NCBI GenBank assembly: GCA_019314375.1
Contig: JAFCZJ010000020.1
Coordinates: 1 to 44,468 of the forward strand
Source: Deltaproteobacteria bacterium
Lineage (GTDB): Bacteria; Myxococcota; B64-G9
Length of the DNA: 44,468 nt
Reading direction: 5' to 3'
Shown piece by piece: positions 1 through 7,605 of the stretch. The number at the start of each line of letters is the position of its first letter. Positions within the stretch are counted from its first letter, which is position 1. The notes below the pieces were generated by a model. The model did no database searches. It was given only the letters and a program-made list of their open reading frames with translations, and was not told where the DNA came from. A program made the translations under genes and the position numbers.

Positions 1-182
1 TGGGCGATCTTCTGGGCGTCCGTACGCGCGCGGGCAAATGTGTTGCCGCGCACCGCGATGACCTGCAGGTTGATTACCGCAAACAAGCCGAGGGTCAAGA
101 TAACCATGGCCACCATGACCTCGATCAGGGAAAAACCCGCCCGTTTTGAACTCAGCAGCCGCATTGGATTGGACGATGGCAT
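1..182 (-). CDS. PilV-like type IV minor prepilin, N-terminal part only
   Basis: The gene runs off the left edge, so only about 60 N-terminal residues are visible. They form a class III prepilin signal: a short basic leader (MPSSNPMRLLSSKRAG) cut between Gly and Phe, the FSLIEV motif with Glu at +5, then a hydrophobic helix. Such proteins are processed by the prepilin peptidase and enter the pilus tip or base complex. The ATG at 182 is chosen because GGAGGC lies 8 nt upstream (191-196). It follows the FimT-like gene by 14 bp, so the two are probably one minor-pilin operon. The name PilV rests on the FSLIEVMVA-type N-terminus and the position after a FimT-like gene. The missing C-terminus could change the subfamily. 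Confidence 0.8.
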   Translation of the reverse strand, partial: MPSSNPMRLLSSKRAGFSLIEVMVAMVILTLGLFAVINLQVIAVRGNTFARARTDAQKIA

Positions 183-196
183 GAACGCAAGCCTCC

Positions 197-838
197 TCAA
201 TACTCTTGCCCAACGATGATAAAACGCACGCCCACCGACCCACCGGAGCTCACCCTGGCGTTCAACATGGGTCCGATCGTGACCCCGGCCGCATCGCAAG
301 AAAGAATGGAAAAAATCCGAACCACCGCATCGTTGATGAAAATCTCGCCCGTGGCTTCAAAGTGAAAAACCGCCAAGGCGCCCAAATTGGCACCCAAGTC
401 ATCCCTAACGCTTGAAATGGCCACGTCGGCACCCACCTGGGTCGACACTTGCTTGGAAAAGACCACGTTCCAGTTGTTGATGCTTGGAGAGCCCCAATTG
501 TTGGCGTCTACATCGGCCGAGGCCGTGGCACAGGTGGCCGGGCGCAGGTATTCTCGAATAAGTACCACCCCGCCGTTTCCACCCGACACGCCTGGCGTGT
601 CCATGGCCACCGAAACCTGATGACAACGCCCCGTCCGCACGGCCCGGGAGCGGGCGGCAAAAACCGCCTGCACGATGTAGTTGGCTACGGTCCGTTGTCG
701 CTCACGCTGCAAGGCCAGCGCAAAGGAAGGCACCACCGCCGCGCTGACCAGGGCCACGATGGCCACCACCACCATGAGTTCGATGAGGGTGAAGCCGGCG
801 GCCTTCCGCTGGCTTGATTTTCTTCGAAATCGAATCAT
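197..838 (-). CDS. FimT/GspH-family minor pseudopilin
   Basis: This is a 213-residue prepilin with a 15-residue basic leader (MIRFRRKSSQRKAAG), a Gly-Phe cleavage site, FTLIELMVVVAIVAL and a hydrophobic helix. The helix is followed by a globular domain with the GspH/FimT pattern (RSRAVRTGR at about 70, later beta-rich segments with Gly). Minor pilins of this type prime pilus assembly and are matured by PilD. The open frame extends to 994, but the ATG at 838 has GGAGG at 845-849 and gives a normal leader length, so I use it. A sigma-54-type promoter lies just upstream (862-877). The next gene is the PilV-like prepilin. The broad family is secure; the choice between FimT and GspH is not. Confidence 0.85.
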   Translation of the reverse strand: MIRFRRKSSQRKAAGFTLIELMVVVAIVALVSAAVVPSFALALQRERQRTVANYIVQAVFAARSRAVRTGRCHQVSVAMDTPGVSGGNGGVVLIREYLRPATCATASADVDANNWGSPSINNWNVVFSKQVSTQVGADVAISSVRDDLGANLGALAVFHFEATGEIFINDAVVRIFSILSCDAAGVTIGPMLNARVSSGGSVGVRFIIVGQEY

Positions 839-861
839 ACCATTCCTCCGGGGTGATATCC

Positions 862-877
862 TGCAATCCCCATGCCG
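862..877 (-). promoter_or_regulatory. sigma-54 (-24/-12) promoter of the minor pilin operon
   Basis: Read on the minus strand the element is CGGCATG-GGGA-TTGCA, with GG and GC separated by exactly 10 nt. It matches the consensus TGGCACG-N4-TTGCW at 5 of 7 and 5 of 5 positions. The predicted start is near 851, giving a short leader of about 13 nt that still contains the GGAGG ribosome site. An NtrC-type activator gene is directly upstream. Identified by eye. Confidence 0.65.
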
Positions 878-946
878 TATCGCAAACAAGCAATTCATCC
901 ATAAAAACACAGCCTTATACGACAAGGAAGGCCAGTCGAGGCGGCG

Positions 947-969
947 AAACCCCGCAACACTTGCGGGGT
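947..969 (-). terminator. hairpin terminator after the first NtrC-type regulator
   Basis: A 9-bp perfect stem (ACCCCGCAA with TTGCGGGGT) closes a 3-nt loop. It is followed on the minus strand by only three T residues, so the U tract is weak. It sits 45-67 bp after the stop of the regulator gene and before the sigma-54 promoter of the minor pilins, where a terminator is expected. Confidence 0.55.
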
Positions 970-989
970 GTGCAATGTTTTCACAAACC

Positions 990-1003
990 GACAAGCCCCT
1001 GTC
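990..1003. promoter_or_regulatory. candidate activator site GACA-N6-TGTC upstream of the minor pilin promoter
   Basis: GACA (990-993) and TGTC (1000-1003) form an inverted pair about 114-127 bp upstream of the -24 element at 875-876, a usual distance for an NtrC-family enhancer site. Similar inverted pairs precede the sigma-54 elements at 7508 and 41336. TGTC/GACA half-sites recall the sequence described for PilR of Pseudomonas. The assignment is inference, since four-base half-sites are common by chance. Confidence 0.35.
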
Positions 1004-1013
1004 CGGACCTCAA

Positions 1014-2399
1014 TCAAGTGCTGTAGCGGTTTGCATCGATGCTGTAATCCTTGAGCTTGTAAAGCAGAGTGCGGTGGCTGATCTCTAAGAGCTTCGCCGC
1101 TCGGGTCCGATTCCCTCCGGTTTCGCCCAGGGCCCGCCGGATCAGTTCTTCTTCCAAGGCGCGAACCGTTTTCTTGATCGACAGTTGGCCTTCAGGGATC
1201 TGGGCCAGACTGGGGGGCGGTGCCTGGCGCACCCTGTCGGTCAAGAGCTCGGTGGTGATGCGATCACCGTCGCAGAGAATCACGGCCCGCTCCACCAGGT
1301 TCTCCAACTCGCGCACATTGCCGGGCCAGGCGTATTCCACCAGCATCTTCATGGCGGCGGGCTCGATCCCGCTCACCCGGGTATCCAGCTTGGCGTTGCA
1401 ATGGCTCAAAAAATGCTCGACCAGCAAGGGAATGTCCTCGGGTCGATCCCGCAAAGGCGGGATCTTCACCAAGAGAACATTGAGCCGATAGAACAGGTCT
1501 TCCCGAAAGGTGCCCCGCTTGACCTCTTCAGGCAAGTCCTTGAGCGTGGCAGCCAAAATGCGCACGTCCACGGAAATCGATTTGTTGTCGCCCACCCGAC
1601 GGATCTCTTCTTCTTGCAAAACCCGCAAGAGCTTGACCTGCAAATTCAACGGCAGCTCACCAATCTCATCCAGGAAAAGGGTGCCCCCGTCCGCTTCGGC
1701 GAAGAGGCCCTCTTTGTTGCGCACGGCGTCGGTGAAGGCCCCTCGCACGTGCCCGAACAACTCGCTCTCTAAGAGGTTCTCCGGGATGGCACCGCAATTG
1801 ATGGCCACGAAGGCTTCGTTCCGCCTGGGGCTGCGCATATGAATCGCCCTGGCCAATAGCTCCTTGCCCGTACCGCTCTCTCCCGTGATCAGCACGGTGG
1901 ACTTGAACTCGGCGATCTTCTCCACGGTCCGAAACATGGCCTGCATGGAGGCGGCGCGACCGATGATCTTTTCGAAGGTGGACTGCTCCCGGATGGCCTG
2001 CTTAAGTTGCTTGTTCTCTCGTCGCAGTTTTTGTCTCTGCTCGACGATGGAAATACGCAGCAAAACCTCGTCGTTTTTGTAGGGCTTGTTCACGTAGTCG
2101 GAAGCACCGGCCCGCACGGCCTCACGGGCCATGTCGATATCGCCGTACGCCGACATCATGATGAAGGCGCTCTCCGCCTCAAGACCGCCCATGGCCTTCA
2201 GCAATTCCATGCCGCCCATACCCGGCATGCGCACGTCGCAAAGCACCAGGTCCACCGCGTCCTTCGTGAGCTTGTCGCGAGCATCTTGGCCATCGACGGC
2301 CGTCTCCACTTCATAGCCTTCGAGTTGCAATAAAGAGGCCAGTTGGTGGCGAACGCTCTCTTCGTCGTCTACGATCAAAATTCGGCTGGCTCGGCTCAT
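1014..2399 (-). CDS. NtrC-family sigma-54 response regulator (PilR-like, first copy)
   Basis: This 461-residue protein has the three-part NtrC layout. Residues 5-120 are a receiver domain (DDEE acidic pocket, phospho-acceptor Asp55 in LCDVRMPG). Residues about 145-375 are the AAA+ domain, with Walker A GESGTGKE, the sigma-54 contact loop GAFTDA, Walker B FLDEIGELP and [11 protein letters not shown]. The C-terminus is a Fis-type helix-turn-helix (NRTRAAKLLEISHRTLLYKL). It should hydrolyse ATP to open sigma-54 promoters when phosphorylated. The start has GGGAG 6 nt upstream. The partner kinase ends 57 bp upstream in the same direction. Its place between the minor pilin operon and the prepilin peptidase gene suggests pilus control, but a wider role is possible. 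Confidence 0.9.
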   Translation of the reverse strand: MSRASRILIVDDEESVRHQLASLLQLEGYEVETAVDGQDARDKLTKDAVDLVLCDVRMPGMGGMELLKAMGGLEAESAFIMMSAYGDIDMAREAVRAGASDYVNKPYKNDEVLLRISIVEQRQKLRRENKQLKQAIREQSTFEKIIGRAASMQAMFRTVEKIAEFKSTVLITGESGTGKELLARAIHMRSPRRNEAFVAINCGAIPENLLESELFGHVRGAFTDAVRNKEGLFAEADGGTLFLDEIGELPLNLQVKLLRVLQEEEIRRVGDNKSISVDVRILAATLKDLPEEVKRGTFREDLFYRLNVLLVKIPPLRDRPEDIPLLVEHFLSHCNAKLDTRVSGIEPAAMKMLVEYAWPGNVRELENLVERAVILCDGDRITTELLTDRVRQAPPPSLAQIPEGQLSIKKTVRALEEELIRRALGETGGNRTRAAKLLEISHRTLLYKLKDYSIDANRYST

Positions 2400-2456
2400 C
2401 TAATTCTCCCGGGCATCATTGTACCGGCCCGCAGCAACATGTCAAAAATACACCAC

Positions 2457-4079
2457 TTATGCCTTGGCCGGATCATCGGGCACGGGCAAACAGAAAGCCA
2501 ATTGGCATCCTTGCCCCGGTCGACTGAATGCCCAAATCTCCCCACCCTGACTCTGCACGGCCGCATGGCAGATGGCCAAACCCAGACCCGTGCCCTTGCC
2601 GGGCTCCTTCGTGGTAAAGAAAGGATCAAAAATATTGGGCAGATCCGTCTCCAAGATGCCCCCCCCGTCATCGACCACCGAAAAAACCACGATCCGCTGC
2701 CCATCCATCAGGTTCTTGGCCTTGGCCGGCAATTGAATCCGATGCGTGGACCCAAGGGAAAACCATTCGGGCTCCCCCCGGTCCAGGTCGGCACCGTAGA
2801 GAAAAGCCCCGTCCAGTCGTCCCATGACCAGGGCTCGCAACCACAGCGTGCCTCCATCCTCCACTGCGTCCAGGGCGTTAAAAAGCAGGTTGACCAGCAC
2901 CTGTCGCACCGCATCCGCGTCCACGAAGACCAGGGGCAGATCCTCCGGCAGCTCGGTCTTGAAGGTGATCGCCTTGAACTTGGGCTGGGGTTTGAGCAGA
3001 GCCACGGCTTCCTCCGCCAGCACCGTCGGGGCCTGCAAGCTCTTGCCCTTCTTGCCGGGCCGGGAATAGGCCAACAAGTCGCGAATGATGCCATCCACCC
3101 GCTCGATCTCACGCTCTACCCGGGCCAGTATTTCGCCCTGCTCTTCCGTCGGCACGACGCCGCGACGCAACATGTCCACATAGCCCAAGACCGCCGAAAT
3201 GGGATTGCCGACCTCATGAGCCACCCCGGCCGCCAACCTGCCCACCGAGGCCAACTTTTCCGAACGCAACAAGCCTTGCTGGGCCTGAGTCAGCTCTCGA
3301 TTGAGCCGCTCCTGTTCTTGCAATTGCTCGGTCAGTCGAGCACGGTCGCCCTCGATGCGACGGGCCATTCGCCCCAAAGACATACCCAAGCGGCCCAACT
3401 CTGAACCCTGCTCCGTCTCGACCAAAAAACTCAAGTCGCCTTCCGAAATCCTCTCGCTTTGCGCCACCAGGCGTTCCATGGGTCTGAGCAGGGTGCGAAA
3501 AAACAGCAACCACCCCAAAACCATCATGACCAGACCCACCAGGGCCGCATACAAGCCGACGTATCCAGCCTCCCGCCCGGCTCGGGCATCCACTCGGCTC
3601 AGATCAACCCGAGCCCGCAAATGCCAGGCCGGTTGGTCCAGCTGAATCTCCACCCACAAGACACGGCCTTCGGCCCCATCCCCCACCGCCCAGCCCTCGC
3701 CTTCGGTCTGCTTGCCCCGTTCGCCGACAAGGCCATCCCACATCGCCATGGCTCGGTGTTTCGGGTTGGAGCTGGCCCACAACTTGCCGGACTGATCAAA
3801 AATACTCACTTCCCGCAAGTCGGGCCAATGGGCTTGCTGTCGCCGGGTCCAATCCACCAGGGCCGGGCAATCCCTCCGGGTTTCATGCTGGGGACACAAG
3901 GCAGGTAAGACCTCACCGGCCTGACGCAGCAAACCGCGAGCACCCTCGACACGCTCCATGACCAGGGCATGACGGGTCAAGCGCGCGCTGGCCACCGCCA
4001 CCAGGGCCACGGCACCACCCAACACCAACAACAGGTGCAGGCTGATCAAATGTTTGAGGCCCAAGCCAGCCCGTCTCAT
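2457..4079 (-). CDS. HAMP-containing sensor histidine kinase
   Basis: A 540-residue membrane kinase. Segment 1 spans residues about 10-32. A periplasmic sensing domain follows, with a conserved-looking Cys pair (Cys62, Cys71), and segment 2 spans about 173-196. Next come a HAMP linker ([19 protein letters not shown]), a coiled coil, the HisKA box with phospho-acceptor His288 ([16 protein letters not shown]) and an ATPase domain with DDGGG, DPFFTTK and GTGLGLAI. It probably phosphorylates the NtrC-type regulator 57 bp downstream. GGGAG lies 7 nt before the ATG. Its two-segment sensor differs from the polytopic PilS at 16267-17952, so the two kinases should sense different signals. The input is unknown. 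Confidence 0.9.
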   Translation of the reverse strand: MRRAGLGLKHLISLHLLLVLGGAVALVAVASARLTRHALVMERVEGARGLLRQAGEVLPALCPQHETRRDCPALVDWTRRQQAHWPDLREVSIFDQSGKLWASSNPKHRAMAMWDGLVGERGKQTEGEGWAVGDGAEGRVLWVEIQLDQPAWHLRARVDLSRVDARAGREAGYVGLYAALVGLVMMVLGWLLFFRTLLRPMERLVAQSERISEGDLSFLVETEQGSELGRLGMSLGRMARRIEGDRARLTEQLQEQERLNRELTQAQQGLLRSEKLASVGRLAAGVAHEVGNPISAVLGYVDMLRRGVVPTEEQGEILARVEREIERVDGIIRDLLAYSRPGKKGKSLQAPTVLAEEAVALLKPQPKFKAITFKTELPEDLPLVFVDADAVRQVLVNLLFNALDAVEDGGTLWLRALVMGRLDGAFLYGADLDRGEPEWFSLGSTHRIQLPAKAKNLMDGQRIVVFSVVDDGGGILETDLPNIFDPFFTTKEPGKGTGLGLAICHAAVQSQGGEIWAFSRPGQGCQLAFCLPVPDDPAKA

Positions 4080-4091
4080 CTCACCGCTCCC

Positions 4092-5051
4092 TTATGCGCC
4101 GTGTCCGCTTATCAAGGAGAAAAACCAGGGACCCAGAAACAAATACTCCACGGCACTCAAGGCCAAAAAGGGGCCGAAAGGAATGGCGGCACCCATAAAG
4201 GGCACCTCTTCTTCTGATTCTTCTACTGCTTCCGCTTCCGCTTCTTCTTCTTGGCCCGCTTGCGCTGCTTGCTCTTCTTTTTTCGCCGCCTTCTCTTTTT
4301 CCATCTCTTCCAGCTCCCATTCTTCAGGCAAGGGCGGCTTGAGTTTCACGCCGAAGACGACCATGCCGATGGTTGCCAGCACACCCTGCACCGAGGAAAA
4401 AAGAAGGATGAAGAGCAAACTCTTCCAGCCCAGCCAGGCCCCCAACATCGCCAGCAACTTTATATCGCCCATGCCCATGCCTTCCCGCCCCCGCAAGAGA
4501 AGGTAGACCATGGAGATGAGCAGCAAACTGCCGCCCCCCACCAAAAGGCCGATGAGGGATTCCCAGTGAAAACCATGCTCCATCCACAAAAAGGAGCAGG
4601 CAAAGCCCAGCAGAATGCCCGGCAAGCTGATCTCGTTGGGAATGATGCGATGGTCGAAATCGATGAAACTGATGGCCACAAGGCTGGTGACAAAAAGCAA
4701 ATGTACGGGCAAGGCGAGCCCCAGACCAAAACGCCAGAACAAGGCGACCCAAAGCCCGGCGGTCAGCAACTCCACCAGGGGATATCGCCAATGGATGTAG
4801 CTTCGACAATGGCGACATCGAGCCCTGAGCAGCAAATAACTCAGGACCGGGACGTTGTCATACCAAGCGATGTTCTGCTCGCATGTGGGACAAAAAGAGC
4901 GGGGGCGCACGATGGATTTATCCAAGGGCAAGCGGTAGATGACCACGTTAAGAAAGCTACCGATGGTGGCCCCAAAGAGACCGAACATCACGGCGAGCCA
5001 CGTTCGATGCTCCACGCTGAAGTCTTGTATCAATGCCCAGGTCTCGCTCAC
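4092..5051 (-). CDS. pilD: Prepilin leader peptidase / N-methyltransferase (PilD)
   Basis: A 319-residue A24-family aspartic peptidase of the inner membrane, which cuts prepilin leaders and methylates the new N-terminus. The N-terminal methyltransferase region shows the GSFLNVVIYRLP motif, and the zinc-type tetracysteine CPTC...CRHC follows. Catalytic Asp residues lie in FIDFDHRIIP and in GMGDIKLLAMLGA. The start is GTG with GAGG 6 nt upstream. An odd feature is a highly charged Glu/Lys/Ala stretch of about 50 residues between the last two membrane segments, ending just before VPFMGAAIPFGPFLALSA; typical family members lack it. All prepilins in this window are probable substrates. It lies 12 bp upstream of the HAMP kinase gene. 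Confidence 0.93.
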   Translation of the reverse strand: MSETWALIQDFSVEHRTWLAVMFGLFGATIGSFLNVVIYRLPLDKSIVRPRSFCPTCEQNIAWYDNVPVLSYLLLRARCRHCRSYIHWRYPLVELLTAGLWVALFWRFGLGLALPVHLLFVTSLVAISFIDFDHRIIPNEISLPGILLGFACSFLWMEHGFHWESLIGLLVGGGSLLLISMVYLLLRGREGMGMGDIKLLAMLGAWLGWKSLLFILLFSSVQGVLATIGMVVFGVKLKPPLPEEWELEEMEKEKAAKKEEQAAQAGQEEEAEAEAVEESEEEVPFMGAAIPFGPFLALSAVEYLFLGPWFFSLISGHGA

Positions 5052-5078
5052 GGTTATCCTCTCTTCCCGAGGAGCAGC

Positions 5079-5768
5079 TTACCCGACTAAGAAGTGACGC
5101 GCCAATTCCCAGGCGCAACGGGCCATGGCCCGCGGGCTGGCCCCCCTGGCCACACCGTCGAGCCGTGGCACATAACGCAATGGGACCTCTTCGATGCGGG
5201 CACCCAGTCGCTCGGCCCCCAGGATGATCTCGGCGGTGACAAAGACCCCTCGGGCATGCAAGGGCAATCTCTCGAAAAGGGAACGCCGCACCATCTGAAG
5301 ATAGTTGAACTGACGCACCTTGCTGCCACTGAGCAAGCGCACGATGCCGATATAGGCATAACTGAGCGCCTTGCGTCCCCAGCCATAATCCCGTCTGTCA
5401 GAACGCAAGCCCACCACCAGATCCGCATCCGCTCGAGCCCGCCACATCCTGATCAAATCCTCCGGCTCGCAAGCCAAATCCGCCGGCACAAAAAGCACCC
5501 AGTCACCGCGAGCCCAAAACATCCCCGTGGGCAAAGCCGCGCCCGGACCCAAGTTGCGCCCGTGACGCACCAGTCGCACCCGGGCATCCCGTCGGGCCAA
5601 GCTTTCCACCCGCTTCGGTCCGGCGTCACGGCTGCCGTCGTCCACGATGAGCAACTCAAATCGCTCAGTCATCGACTCGGCCGCATCGAGCAAAAGAGGC
5701 AGTGCGCGCGCCAGCCCCTGTTCTTCTTCAAAGATGGGCGTAAGCAAACTCAGCTCAGGTCGCATCAC
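5079..5768 (-). CDS. Family 2 glycosyltransferase, DPM1-like
   Basis: A 229-residue GT-A fold enzyme beginning SLLTPIFEEEQGL, with the LLIVDDGSRDAG nucleotide-binding motif at about 40-51, a PADLACEP metal-site region at about 95 and the KVRQFNYLQMVRRSLF segment typical of dolichol- or undecaprenyl-phosphate sugar transferases. There is no C-terminal membrane anchor. It probably moves a sugar from a nucleotide donor to a polyprenyl phosphate. The donor is unknown. Its start (GTG at 5768, or ATG at 5765) overlaps the stop of the acyltransferase gene, with GAGG 7 nt before the GTG, so the two are translationally coupled. Together with the epimerase and acyltransferase it forms a glycan-building group beside the pilin genes. 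Confidence 0.85.
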   Translation of the reverse strand: MMRPELSLLTPIFEEEQGLARALPLLLDAAESMTERFELLIVDDGSRDAGPKRVESLARRDARVRLVRHGRNLGPGAALPTGMFWARGDWVLFVPADLACEPEDLIRMWRARADADLVVGLRSDRRDYGWGRKALSYAYIGIVRLLSGSKVRQFNYLQMVRRSLFERLPLHARGVFVTAEIILGAERLGARIEEVPLRYVPRLDGVARGASPRAMARCAWELARHFLVG

Positions 5769-6421
5769 GATTCGTCCTCGGGCGCAATCCCAGCGGGCGC
5801 AGTCTTAGCGGGCGCAGTCTTAGCGGGCGCAGTCTTAGCGGGCGCAGTCTTAGCGGGCGCAATCCCAGCGGGCGCAGTCCGCGAGAGCGAAGCCCTCGTG
5901 GGCAGTATCCTCGCGGGCGAGCCCGCGACCCTCGCCCCCTCCGGCACGTCCCGGGTGACCATCGCGCCGGCCCCCACCTGCGCCATGCGCCCCACCCGCA
6001 CACCGGGCAAGATCACCGACCGCGCGCCCAGATCGGCACCGTCGCCTATCTCGACCCGAGCCGCCTTCAAGGGCCGGTCGATGATGGGACCGCCTACCAC
6101 GGACAGATCGTGGGCCGAACTCAGAATACAAACCCCCGGCCCCAAGCCCACTCGGTGCCCGATGCGCACGCCTCCAAAACTGTTAATAAAACAGCCCGGA
6201 CCGATCCAAGATCCGTCGCCGATATCCAAGGGGCCTTCGGGATAAGCCCGGAAAAAGCAATCGTGACCCACATAGACCTCCGCACCGATCACGACAGCGG
6301 CCGCGCCGAAAATGCGCAGGCCGGGCTCGATGACAGAGCCCGTGCCCAGGCCCCCCAAGGAAGAGGCATCCAAGACGCCCTCACCCAAGGACTCAGGCAT
6401 GGGAGCGCTCCTGTCCTTCAT
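5765..6421 (-). CDS. Left-handed beta-helix acyltransferase with a pentapeptide-repeat tail
   Basis: A 218-residue hexapeptide-repeat protein. Residues about 25-170 show the I-G-x-G-x-x-I-G pattern in many turns (IGAEVYVGHD, IGDGSWIGPG, IGHRVGLGPG, IGDGADLGA), an SSAHD active-site-like loop near 102, and GAGAMVTRDVPEGARVAGSPAR, the usual end of O-acetyltransferases of the WbbJ/maltose O-acetyltransferase type. It probably acetylates a sugar. After residue 180 it carries an unusual tail of pentads, AGIAP then four AKTAP then AGIAP, coded by 15-bp DNA repeats. The start overlaps the epimerase gene by 29 bp. An alternative ATG at 6400 with AGGAG upstream is possible. Acceptor unknown. Confidence 0.83.
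   Translation of the reverse strand: MKDRSAPMPESLGEGVLDASSLGGLGTGSVIEPGLRIFGAAAVVIGAEVYVGHDCFFRAYPEGPLDIGDGSWIGPGCFINSFGGVRIGHRVGLGPGVCILSSAHDLSVVGGPIIDRPLKAARVEIGDGADLGARSVILPGVRVGRMAQVGAGAMVTRDVPEGARVAGSPARILPTRASLSRTAPAGIAPAKTAPAKTAPAKTAPAKTAPAGIAPEDES
5780..5869. repeat. 15-bp tandem repeat, six units, in the acyltransferase gene
   Basis: Six contiguous 15-bp units. The inner four (5795-5854) are identical, GGGCGCAGTCTTAGC on the plus strand. The outer two (5780-5794 and 5855-5869) are GGGCGCAATCCCAGC. A seventh degenerate half-unit starts at 5870. Because 15 is a multiple of three, gain or loss of a unit only lengthens or shortens the AKTAP tail and keeps the frame. Exact identity of the inner units points to recent slippage or expansion. 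Confidence 0.95.
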
Positions 6422-7367
6422 TTATCCCTTCATTTATTTGGCCCGAAAGCCAGCCCAAAGTCAGCGGCAAGCCTTCATCCAGGCCCACTCGCGCTTCGAA
6501 GCCCAGCAGACGCCGAGCTCGATCGATGTTGGGCACTCGCACATCAACCTCCGCCCCGCTCAAAGCGCGGTGTTTCACTTCCACCCCACCCACCAAAGCC
6601 GCCACCTTGTGAGCCAAGTCAAGGACAGTCAAGGTCGCGGCCGGATTGCCCAGGTTGAAAACACCCCCGAGCGCCTGATCGGACTCCAGGGTCTTTAGCA
6701 GGCCGGCGACAAAATCCTCAACATACAACCAGGCGCGGATCTGATCCCCCTGGTTGTGCACCAGGACGGGCTCGCCGCGCAAGGCTTGGCGCAACATGGC
6801 GTGCACGGCACCTTGGCCGAATTGGCCTGGGCCGTAGACATTGAAAGGACGCACGACACAAGCCGGCAAGCCATGTTGTTTTGCGTGAGCCATCACCAGA
6901 TGCTCGGCCGCCAACTTGGCCGCCCCATACGACCAACGGGCCTCGGTGGGATCAAAATCCGCCGAGATCGCTTCTTCCTTGGCGTCGCGGGCTTGCGAGC
7001 CATAAACCTCGCTGGTGGATACGAAAACAAAACGCTCAAGCCTTCGATCTCGACAGGCATCGAGCAGGACCGACGTACCGGAAAGAATGGTCTCCATGGT
7101 CTCGACCGGCTTGGCGCGCACCTGCTCAACGCCCGCCAGGGAAGCCAGATGCACGATCCAGTCCACCCCCACCAGGGCCTGGTCCAAGGCATCTCGATCC
7201 CTGAGATCCGCCTCCACCAGCGCCAGGCCCGAACGCCGCAGCACTTGCCGTTGATGCTCACCATGCACCAGGGAATCCAGCAAGATGACCCGATGCTCCC
7301 GCGCCAAAACACGAGCCAAGGCCATTCCAAGAAAACCACCACCACCTGTAATCAGCACTACCGCCAT
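6393..7367 (-). CDS. NAD-dependent sugar epimerase/dehydratase (extended SDR)
   Basis: A 324-residue extended short-chain dehydrogenase. The Rossmann motif is LITGGGGFLG at residues 5-14. FVFVSTSEVYG and the catalytic Tyr-x3-Lys (SYGAAK) follow, then VVRPFNVYGPGQ, the pattern of UDP-glucose 4-epimerase, GDP-mannose dehydratase and UDP-glucuronate decarboxylase-like enzymes. It probably converts a nucleotide sugar for the two enzymes encoded next. The open frame begins at 7403, but the ATG at 7367 has GGGAG about 6 nt upstream and places the Rossmann motif at the N-terminus, so I use it. It is divergent from the major pilin gene. The exact substrate cannot be read from sequence. Confidence 0.87.
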   Translation of the reverse strand: MAVVLITGGGGFLGMALARVLAREHRVILLDSLVHGEHQRQVLRRSGLALVEADLRDRDALDQALVGVDWIVHLASLAGVEQVRAKPVETMETILSGTSVLLDACRDRRLERFVFVSTSEVYGSQARDAKEEAISADFDPTEARWSYGAAKLAAEHLVMAHAKQHGLPACVVRPFNVYGPGQFGQGAVHAMLRQALRGEPVLVHNQGDQIRAWLYVEDFVAGLLKTLESDQALGGVFNLGNPAATLTVLDLAHKVAALVGGVEVKHRALSGAEVDVRVPNIDRARRLLGFEARVGLDEGLPLTLGWLSGQINEGINEGQERSHA

Positions 7368-7383
7368 ATTTACTCCCAACTGA

Positions 7384-7413
7384 AGTCTACCCGAGAGCGC
7401 CATGAATTGTCAG
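7384..7413 (-). promoter_or_regulatory. possible sigma-70 promoter of the epimerase-acyltransferase-glycosyltransferase operon
   Basis: On the minus strand CTGACA (7408-7413) and TAGACT (7384-7389) are separated by 18 nt, a fair match to TTGACA/TATAAT. It is placed 17 bp before the start codon at 7367. Its -35 box overlaps the first TGTCA half-site of the pilin upstream region, so an activator bound there could also affect this operon. Confidence 0.35.
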
Positions 7414-7436
7414 CGCCGGGTGACATTTTTTGTCAC
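7408..7436. promoter_or_regulatory. candidate activator site upstream of the major pilin: TGTCA, TGACA, TGTCA
   Basis: Three half-sites occur in 29 bp: TGTCA at 7408-7412, TGACA at 7421-7425 and TGTCA at 7431-7435. The last two extend to a perfect inverted repeat, GTGACA-TTTTT-TGTCAC (7420-7436). The centre lies about 80 bp upstream of the -24 element, fitting an enhancer site for a PilR-type activator. A further GCGACA is at 7461. Function is inferred. Confidence 0.5.
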
Positions 7437-7507
7437 TCGTCATCGGAAATCCCCTTGAGAGCGACAAAAAATGCTTTGTTTTCAGCAAAAAAATCTCTAT
7501 TCTTGCG

Positions 7508-7523
7508 CGGCATGGGAAATGCA
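7508..7523 (+). promoter_or_regulatory. sigma-54 (-24/-12) promoter of the major pilin gene
   Basis: CGGCATG-GGAA-ATGCA has GG (7509-7510) and GC (7521-7522) spaced by 10 nt and matches the sigma-54 consensus at 5 of 7 and 4 of 5 positions. The predicted start is near 7535, about 71 nt before the pilin ATG. Pilin genes are classic PilR/sigma-54 targets, and the window encodes two such activators. Confidence 0.7.
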
Positions 7524-7605
7524 TATACCATGACGCGTCTGAAGTGAGAGCAAGGAAAATATCAATAAACGGCAATAACCCGTCCACGAGGACAAAGGAG
7601 GATAC

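Noticed and set aside
5780..5869. Regular short repeats that could suggest a CRISPR array
   Set aside because: Units are directly adjacent with no spacers, the period is 15 bp, and they are in frame inside an acyltransferase gene. The same holds for 26491-26565.
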